9,791 nucleotides of DNA from Thermoprotei archaeon (GTDB taxonomy: Archaea; Thermoproteota; Thermoprotei_A; Sulfolobales; Ignisphaeraceae): positions 1 through 9,791 of the forward strand of contig QMWT01000034.1 of NCBI GenBank assembly GCA_003661775.1, written 5' to 3'. The notes beneath the pieces were generated by a model. That model was not told the DNA's origin. It made no database searches and saw nothing but the letters and a program-made list of their open reading frames with translations. The first letter of the stretch is position 1, and each line of letters begins with the position of its first letter. Below, in pieces: positions 3,957 through 9,791 of the stretch. A program made the translations under genes and the position numbers.

Positions 3957-6900
3957 GAGCCTTGGCTGAGATCAAAGCTAGTTTCGAGCCTCTGCCGCGT
4001 GCTCATCCAAAGGAAGTGTTGGAGCTTACACACGAAGACCGATGGTTGTTGATAAAGCGTTTTCTCGAAGAACGTGGGCTTGTGAGGCACCATATAGACT
4101 CTTACAATCGTTTCGTAACACAGATGCTTGAAGAGATAATAAGAGAAGAATCAGTGATTGAGACTTCGATACCCGGTCTGAAGATCGTAATAAAAGGGTT
4201 TAGACTAGGAGAACCGCAGGTCAAAGAGGTTGATGGTAGCATTAATAGGACAGTAACGCCGATGGAATGTCGTCATAGAAACCTAACCTACGCGGCACCG
4301 CTGTACATAACGTTGGTTCCCTATGAGAACGGTATTGCCTCCAACCCTGTTGAGGTGTACGTGGGCGACATACCGATAATGGTCAAGTCCATAAAGGATC
4401 CGCTCTCTAGCATGACACCGGAAGAGTTGGCGAAGATAGGCGAAGATCCCAAAGACCCTGGAGGATATTTCATAATAGATGGTTCTGAGCGCGTTATTGT
4501 CATACAAGAGGACGTAGCGCCGAACAGAATCATTGTTGACTACGGGAGAGAGGGGCTAAATATCACGCATACGGCAAAGGTTGTTTCTGCTACAGCTGGG
4601 TACAGGATACCGGTGATCCTAGATAGGCATAAAGATGGAACGCTGCACGTATCATTCCCTGCGGTCCCAGGCAAAATACCTTTTGTAATCTTCATGAGGG
4701 CTCTGGGACTGGAACGCGACGTAGATATTGTGTATGCTGTATCCCCCGATCCAGAAATCCAGAAAGAGTTGCTACCTTCCTTTGCACAGGCGGGGGCGAT
4801 AGCAACAGTTGAAGATGCGCTTGACTTCATAGGTGCGAGAATAGCGATAGGGCAGGTAAGGGAGAGCAGGATAGAAAGAGCAAAGTATGTATTGGATAGG
4901 CACTTCCTTCCACATATAGGGACCAGACCAGAGGATAGGCTAAAGAAAGCGTTGTTCCTCGGCCAGATGGCTGCGAAGCTCATAGAGCTTATGCTAGGAC
5001 GTAGGAAACCCGACGATAAGGACCACTATGCTAATAAGAGGGTCAAGCTAGCAGGTGAAATGCTTGCAATACTCTTTAGAGTAGCCTTCCGCAGTTTCAT
5101 AAGAGACTTCAGGTACCAGCTTGAGAGGGCTAGAACGCGCGATAAACGGTTAGGTCTATCACTCTTCGTTCGTAGCGATATAATAACCGAAAGGATAAGG
5201 CATGCTTTAGCTACGGGGACTTGGATTGGCGGCAGAACAGGGGTTAGTCAAATTCTAGATAGGACGAATTGGATGTCGGCGCTAAGCCATCTAAGAAGAG
5301 TTGTATCGCCTCTCAGCAGAGGGCAACCTCATTTCGAAGCACGTGACCTCCACGGAACACAGTGGGGGAGGCTCTGCCCATTCGAAACTCCTGAGGGACC
5401 CAACTGTGGTCTGGTCAAGAACTTGGCGCTGCTAGCCACTATATCTGTAGGTACGGATCCCAAACCTATTGAGAAGCTACTCTACAAGCTTGGTGTAATA
5501 CCTGCCGAGAAGGTCTTCGACGATCTAAGGAATCAGAGGCTCAGTTTCGAAGATGTGCGTGGATACTCCAAGGTATTCCTCAATGGAACCCTCATAGGCT
5601 ACCACCCGGATGGCGAGGCACTTGTAAAGAAGATCCGCGAGCTTAGAAGAAGGGGGGTCATAGATTACGAGGTTAGTGTTGCGCATTACAAGACAAAGTA
5701 CATAAACGAAGTGTACATAAATACTGATGCTGGTCGTATCCTAAGACCATTACTTGTAGTTGAAAATGGTAAACTGAAGATCACTAAAGAAGATCTTGAG
5801 AAACTTAGACGTGGAGAGATAAGATTCGAGGATCTTGTGAGGAAGGGGGTCATAGAGTATCTAGATGCGGAAGAGGAAGAGAATGCATTGATAGCATTGA
5901 ACCCCGACGAGATCCGGGAAGGCACAACTCACGTCGAGATCTGGCCACAAGCCATAATGGGCGTAGCAGCCGCTACTATACCATACGCCGAACATAACCA
6001 ATCACCTCGCAATACATACCAGTCAGCAATGGTCAAACAGGCACTGGGGCTCTACGCTGCAAACTTCTTGTTGAGAACCGATTCGAGATCTCACATACTC
6101 CACTATCCGCAAATACCGCTCGTACAGACAAGACCTCTTGAAGTTATAGGGTATAATGCAAGACCTGCAGGGCAGAACATGGTAGTTGCGGTGATGAGTT
6201 ATACTGGGTACAATATGGAGGACGCCATAATAATGAATAAATCCAGCGTTGACAGAGGTTTGGCTCGCTCATCGTTCTTCAGAACCTACGTAGCTGAGGA
6301 GCGTAAATACGCAGGCGGTGAAGAAGATAGAATAGAGATACCAGATCCAAAAGTTCTAGGTTATAGAGGGCGTGACGCCTACCTAAAACTCGACGAAGAT
6401 GGTATGGTGAAGGTCGAGACCTTTGTGAAAGGAGGAGAAGTACTTGTAGGTAAGACAAGCCCGCCAAGATTCGTAGAAGAGTACAGAGGCTACGGCATAC
6501 TTGGTGCTAGAAGAAAAGATACCTCAGTAACAATGAGGCATGCAGAGAGCGGATGGGTGGATTCGGTTATAATAACCACCACAGCTGAAGGGCATAGGAT
6601 AGTGAAAGTTAAGGTGCGCGACCTCAGAATTCCTGAGATCGGAGATAAATTCGCATCGAGACACGGTCAGAAGGGAGTTATAGGCATGCTTATACCTCAG
6701 TATGACATGCCCTACACATCCGACGGTATTACCCCAGACATCATAATAAACCCACACGCACTTCCCTCAAGAATGACACTGGGTCAGTTAATGGAGAGCA
6801 TAGCTGGTAAGGTCGCTGCACTGAGAGGTAAACCAGTTGACGGGACGCCATTCTTTGAGGAGAATATCGAAGATATAAAGAAGCAGCTATTAGTCCTCGG

Positions 6901-7396
6901 TTATCCCCTTGATGGTACGGAGCCCATGTACGACGGGCGTACGGGAGAGCTCATAGGGACGCCCATATTCATAGGCGTAGTCTATTACCAGAAGCTACAT
7001 CACATGGTAGCCGACAAGATCCATGCGAGAGCGCGAGGTCCAGTTCAGCTACTTACAAGGCAGCCCACAGAGGGCAGAGCTAGAGAAGGAGGTCTTAGGT
7101 TTGGAGAGATGGAGCGCGATACGCTAATAGGGCATGGAGCTTCCGCGCTGTTAAGAGAGCGCATGCTCGAATGCTCTGACAAGACAGTGGTATACGTCTG
7201 CGAACTGTGCGGTTTCATCGGTTGGTATAATAGGCGGAGGGATGTATATGAATGCCCCATACATAAGGACAAAGGTGTGCTTCACCCAGTAGTAGTGCCT
7301 TACTCGTTTAAGCTCCTGCTGCAGGAGCTCATGAGTATGACTATCAGGCCCAGGCTCATACTCAAAGATAAGTTTGAGGTTTATGGTGGAGAGTAG
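3953..7396 (+). CDS. rpoB: DNA-directed RNA polymerase subunit B (Rpo2, Rpb2/beta homologue), unsplit
   Basis: Up to 1,147 residues, the length of an intact crenarchaeal RpoB; many Euryarchaeota split it into B' and B''. Landmarks are the N-terminal protrusion (RNLTYAAPLYITL and PKDPGGYFIIDGSERVI), CPFETPEGPNCGLVKNLAL (fork region, residues 475-493) and GYNMEDAIIMNKSS (752-765). GDKFASRHGQKGVIG (897-911) contributes active-site residues, and MPYTSDGITPDIIINPHALP and ARARGPVQLLTRQPTEGRAR follow. A C-terminal zinc site is formed by Cys1083, Cys1086, Cys1101 and His1104. This is the second-largest catalytic subunit and forms one side of the cleft. The start is uncertain. TTG 3953 overlaps the rpoH stop by 4 bases; TTG 3962 and GTG 4016 are alternatives. 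The recognisable domain begins near HEDRWLLIKRFL (residue 28), so the first 25 or so residues may be an extension or untranslated. No clear ribosome binding site was found. Confidence 0.98.
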   Translation: MRALAEIKASFEPLPRAHPKEVLELTHEDRWLLIKRFLEERGLVRHHIDSYNRFVTQMLEEIIREESVIETSIPGLKIVIKGFRLGEPQVKEVDGSINRTVTPMECRHRNLTYAAPLYITLVPYENGIASNPVEVYVGDIPIMVKSIKDPLSSMTPEELAKIGEDPKDPGGYFIIDGSERVIVIQEDVAPNRIIVDYGREGLNITHTAKVVSATAGYRIPVILDRHKDGTLHVSFPAVPGKIPFVIFMRALGLERDVDIVYAVSPDPEIQKELLPSFAQAGAIATVEDALDFIGARIAIGQVRESRIERAKYVLDRHFLPHIGTRPEDRLKKALFLGQMAAKLIELMLGRRKPDDKDHYANKRVKLAGEMLAILFRVAFRSFIRDFRYQLERARTRDKRLGLSLFVRSDIITERIRHALATGTWIGGRTGVSQILDRTNWMSALSHLRRVVSPLSRGQPHFEARDLHGTQWGRLCPFETPEGPNCGLVKNLALLATISVGTDPKPIEKLLYKLGVIPAEKVFDDLRNQRLSFEDVRGYSKVFLNGTLIGYHPDGEALVKKIRELRRRGVIDYEVSVAHYKTKYINEVYINTDAGRILRPLLVVENGKLKITKEDLEKLRRGEIRFEDLVRKGVIEYLDAEEEENALIALNPDEIREGTTHVEIWPQAIMGVAAATIPYAEHNQSPRNTYQSAMVKQALGLYAANFLLRTDSRSHILHYPQIPLVQTRPLEVIGYNARPAGQNMVVAVMSYTGYNMEDAIIMNKSSVDRGLARSSFFRTYVAEERKYAGGEEDRIEIPDPKVLGYRGRDAYLKLDEDGMVKVETFVKGGEVLVGKTSPPRFVEEYRGYGILGARRKDTSVTMRHAESGWVDSVIITTTAEGHRIVKVKVRDLRIPEIGDKFASRHGQKGVIGMLIPQYDMPYTSDGITPDIIINPHALPSRMTLGQLMESIAGKVAALRGKPVDGTPFFEENIEDIKKQLLVLGYPLDGTEPMYDGRTGELIGTPIFIGVVYYQKLHHMVADKIHARARGPVQLLTRQPTEGRAREGGLRFGEMERDTLIGHGASALLRERMLECSDKTVVYVCELCGFIGWYNRRRDVYECPIHKDKGVLHPVVVPYSFKLLLQELMSMTIRPRLILKDKFEVYGGE

Positions 7397-7403
7397 GGGT
7401 GAT
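7397..7403 (+). promoter_or_regulatory. Ribosome binding site of rpoA1 (GGGTGAT)
   Basis: GGGGTGAT begins at the last base of the rpoB stop and matches the archaeal 16S anti-Shine-Dalgarno core GGTGAT. Counting from GGTG, the spacing is 4 bases to ATG 7406 and 7 to ATG 7409, so the second ATG is favoured. Confidence 0.75.
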
Positions 7404-7408
7404 AAATG

Positions 7409-9791
7409 ATGTCGTTTAGGCTCCTAGACACGAAGATAGAGAAGGCTATTGCAGGTATAAAGTTCGGAATACTTTCGCCGGATGAAATAAGGAAAATGTC
7501 TGTAACAGCTGTAGTCTCAGCGGAGACCTACGATGAGGATGGCATGCCTATAAGCGGCTCTGTCATGGATACAAAGCTGGGCGTCATAGAGCCAGGACAA
7601 GTATGTCCAGTATGTGGCAACACCCTAAGTACGTGTCCAGGACATTTTGGTCATATAGAGCTGGCGCTTCCAGTAACAAACGTCCTCTTTGTCAGGCATA
7701 TATACGACCTACTAAGAGCTGTCTGTAGAAAATGCTCAAGACTCAAGATACCAAGCGAGGATATGGCGCGTTACCGTGTCTATCTGAGAAAACTTAAGGA
7801 GCGTTATCCGTTACTCGCACTGCGGTTCAGCGAATACATAAAGAGAAGGGCGATAAAAACCACTGTGTGTCCTCATTGTGGAGAGAGGCAGCCGAGAATA
7901 AAGCTCGAAAAACCCACCACGTTCTATGAAGTTAGCGAAGATAAGAAAGAGATGATTAGGCTTAACCCAATAGTGATAAGATCTAGATTTGAGCGTATAC
8001 CAGACGAAGATCTAGAGCTCATAGGCTACGATCCTCGCGAGGCAAGGCCAGAGTGGATGATTCTAACGGTCCTTCCAGTACCACCGACTACAATAAGACC
8101 CTCTATCTTGCTGGAAACAGGAATAAGGTCTGAAGACGACCTCACACACAAACTCGTTGATATAGTTAGGGTTAACGAGAGGCTCAAGGAACATATCTCG
8201 GCGGGAGCACCGCAAATCATAATAGAGGATCTTTGGGAGCTTCTCCAGTATCACGTAACTACATACTTCGACAATGAGGTTCCCGGAATACCGCCGGGCA
8301 AGCACCGCTCAGGAAGACCCTTGAAGACATTAGCTCAGAGACTGAAGGGTAAGGAGGGTAGATTTAGAGGGAACTTATCGGGTAAGAGAGTAGATTTCTC
8401 GGCGCGAACGGTCATAAGCCCAGACCCCTACCTAAGCATAAACGAAGTTGGGGTACCCATAGAGGTAGCTAAGATCCTCACTGTCCCGGAGAGGGTTACT
8501 CCTTGGAATATCGAGGAGTTAAGACGCTGTGTGCTTAATGGACCAAATAAATGGCCTGGAGCAAATTATGTCATAACTTCTGATGGTCGTAGAATAGACC
8601 TGCGTTTCGTCAAGGATAGAAAGGCTGTTGCAGAGTCGCTAGCTCCCGGATGGATAGTTGAAAGGCATTTAAAGGATGGAGACATAGTGCTATTCAATAG
8701 GCAGCCGTCGCTGCACCGCATGTCTATGATGGGACACATAGTTAGAGTGTTGCCGGGAAGGACTTTTAGGCTACATCTCGCAGTTTGTCCACCATACAAC
8801 GCAGACTTTGATGGGGACGAGATGAACCTCCATGTACCTCAGTCTGAGGAGGCTCGCGCTGAAGCAAGATTGCTATTACTGGTACAAGAACATATACTCA
8901 GCCCGCGGTACGGAGGACCCATAATAGGTGCGATTCAGGATTATATTAGCGGAGCCTACATCCTAACGAGCAAAGCAACACTCTTAACACGTGAGGATGT
9001 GGCTGAACTCTTAGCGGCTGCGAAGTACGTAGGTGAGATCCCAGAACCCGCTATACTGTCTCCCAAGAAGTTCTGGACAGGTAAACAGGTTGCTAGCATG
9101 TTCCTACCTGATGACTTTAACTTTACAGGACGCTCCAACCTCTCGGCTGGTCACCTGAGATGTGACGATGAGGAATGTTTCTGGGACTCTTACATCGTCG
9201 TAAAGAAGGGTAAGCTGCTGATGGGTGTGCTAGATAAGAAGGCCATCGGATCGGAGCAGCCTGAATCGATGTTCCACTGGCTTGTCAAAGAATATGGTAC
9301 TGACTTCGCCAGAATGTTTATGGACACGCTCTTCCGCGCATTCATAAGAATACTGGAGAAGAGGGGCTTCACCATGAGATTGGATGACGTTAGTATACCT
9401 GAAGAGGCGAGACAAGAGATACTGAACATTATAAAGGAAGCTTTTGAAAGGATATCGCAGCTAATAAAACAATACCAGGAGGGAGTGCTAGAGCCTATAC
9501 CGGGTAGAACCGTTGAAGAGACCCTAGAGATAAGAATTATGGAGGTGTTGGCAGAAGCTCGAGACACCGCTGGAGAGGTGGCCGCTAGATACCTCGATCT
9601 GTTTAACAATGCCTTCGTAATGGCGCGCACGGGTGCACGTGGTAACATACTGAACCTTACGCAGATGGCGGCTTTGTTAGGCCAGCAATCGGTTAGAGGT
9701 GAAAGAATATGGCGCGGATTTAACGGAAGACCTTTACCGCACTACGAAGCAAACGATATCGGACCCCTAGCTCGGGGCTTTGTAGTGAATA
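7409..9791 (+). CDS. rpoA1: DNA-directed RNA polymerase subunit A' (Rpo1N, beta' homologue), cut by window end
   Basis: 794 residues of open frame reach the right edge; archaeal A' is about 880, so roughly the last tenth is missing. Two zinc-binding groups are visible: Cys66, Cys69, Cys76 and His79 in the clamp, and Cys106, Cys109, Cys154 and Cys157. Then come NLSGKRVDFSARTVISPDP (from 322), FNRQPSLHR (near 430) and the catalytic loop NADFDGD (464-470). The aspartates of that loop, 466, 468 and 470, hold the catalytic Mg2+. Late blocks are QDYISGAYILT, DKKAIGSEQPE, PGRTVEETLE and the start of the bridge-helix region LNLTQMAALLGQQSVRGERI. No intein or frameshift is seen. This is the largest catalytic subunit; archaea normally encode its C-terminal part as a separate rpoA2, expected just downstream. 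Start ATG 7409 is chosen by ribosome binding site spacing; the adjoining ATG 7406 adds one Met. The gene lies 12 bases after rpoB. Confidence 0.98.
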   Translation, partial: MSFRLLDTKIEKAIAGIKFGILSPDEIRKMSVTAVVSAETYDEDGMPISGSVMDTKLGVIEPGQVCPVCGNTLSTCPGHFGHIELALPVTNVLFVRHIYDLLRAVCRKCSRLKIPSEDMARYRVYLRKLKERYPLLALRFSEYIKRRAIKTTVCPHCGERQPRIKLEKPTTFYEVSEDKKEMIRLNPIVIRSRFERIPDEDLELIGYDPREARPEWMILTVLPVPPTTIRPSILLETGIRSEDDLTHKLVDIVRVNERLKEHISAGAPQIIIEDLWELLQYHVTTYFDNEVPGIPPGKHRSGRPLKTLAQRLKGKEGRFRGNLSGKRVDFSARTVISPDPYLSINEVGVPIEVAKILTVPERVTPWNIEELRRCVLNGPNKWPGANYVITSDGRRIDLRFVKDRKAVAESLAPGWIVERHLKDGDIVLFNRQPSLHRMSMMGHIVRVLPGRTFRLHLAVCPPYNADFDGDEMNLHVPQSEEARAEARLLLLVQEHILSPRYGGPIIGAIQDYISGAYILTSKATLLTREDVAELLAAAKYVGEIPEPAILSPKKFWTGKQVASMFLPDDFNFTGRSNLSAGHLRCDDEECFWDSYIVVKKGKLLMGVLDKKAIGSEQPESMFHWLVKEYGTDFARMFMDTLFRAFIRILEKRGFTMRLDDVSIPEEARQEILNIIKEAFERISQLIKQYQEGVLEPIPGRTVEETLEIRIMEVLAEARDTAGEVAARYLDLFNNAFVMARTGARGNILNLTQMAALLGQQSVRGERIWRGFNGRPLPHYEANDIGPLARGFVVN

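Noticed and set aside
7311..7329. Perfect 9-bp inverted repeat with a 1-base centre near the end of rpoB
   Set aside because: It falls in the conserved coding stretch LLLQEL and follows from Leu, Gln and Glu codon choice. It is not followed by a T-run, so a terminator role is not supported.
3953..9791. Inteins or split-gene boundaries in rpoB or rpoA1
   Set aside because: All conserved blocks follow in normal order and spacing. No inserted block with intein splice motifs is present, and rpoB has no internal stop/start junction.

Overview
The window looks like a chromosomal segment of a hyperthermophilic archaeon of the Thermoproteota (crenarchaeal) type. The support is: an rpoH-rpoB-rpoA1 gene order with a single unsplit RpoB of about 1,147 residues; two tRNA genes that encode their CCA ends and carry archaeal-style introns; GGTG-type ribosome binding sites; AT-rich archaeal TATA boxes; frequent TTG starts; and codon use rich in AGA/AGG and ATA. 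I recall close similarity to Sulfolobus RNA polymerase subunits, but I cannot name the genus from the sequence.

Layout. Positions 1-631 (minus) hold the N-terminal two thirds or so of a family-4-type glycosyltransferase that leaves the window at its left edge. Positions 701-1720 (minus) encode a CorA-like membrane transporter that lacks the usual Gly-Met-Asn signature. A 93-bp divergent promoter region separates it from a plus-strand pair, 1814-2116 and 2109-3284. These encode the small SAF-domain part and the large part of a UxaA-family dehydratase/lyase as two overlapping genes. Next come two minus-strand tRNA genes, each with its own TATA box: tRNA-Met(CAU) with a 19-nt canonical intron (37/38), and tRNA-Lys(UUU) with a 16-nt insert best explained as a non-canonical intron in the variable loop (45/46). 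From 3702 to the right edge lies the RNA polymerase operon rpoH, rpoB and rpoA1 (the last cut by the window end), tightly packed on the plus strand.

How they work together. RpoH, RpoB and RpoA1 are subunits of one enzyme, and their packing (4-base overlap, then a 9 to 12-base gap) indicates one transcript. The two dehydratase genes almost certainly make one enzyme. The transporter and the glycosyltransferase are only neighbours on the same strand, and a TATA box between them suggests separate transcription.

The window is mostly housekeeping. I found no defence system, mobile element, CRISPR array or clearly new multi-gene system. The points most worth a second look are the tRNA-Lys variable-loop intron, the CorA homologue without its selectivity-filter motif, the unresolved substrate of the split dehydratase, and TTG starts embedded in TTGA at two genes.
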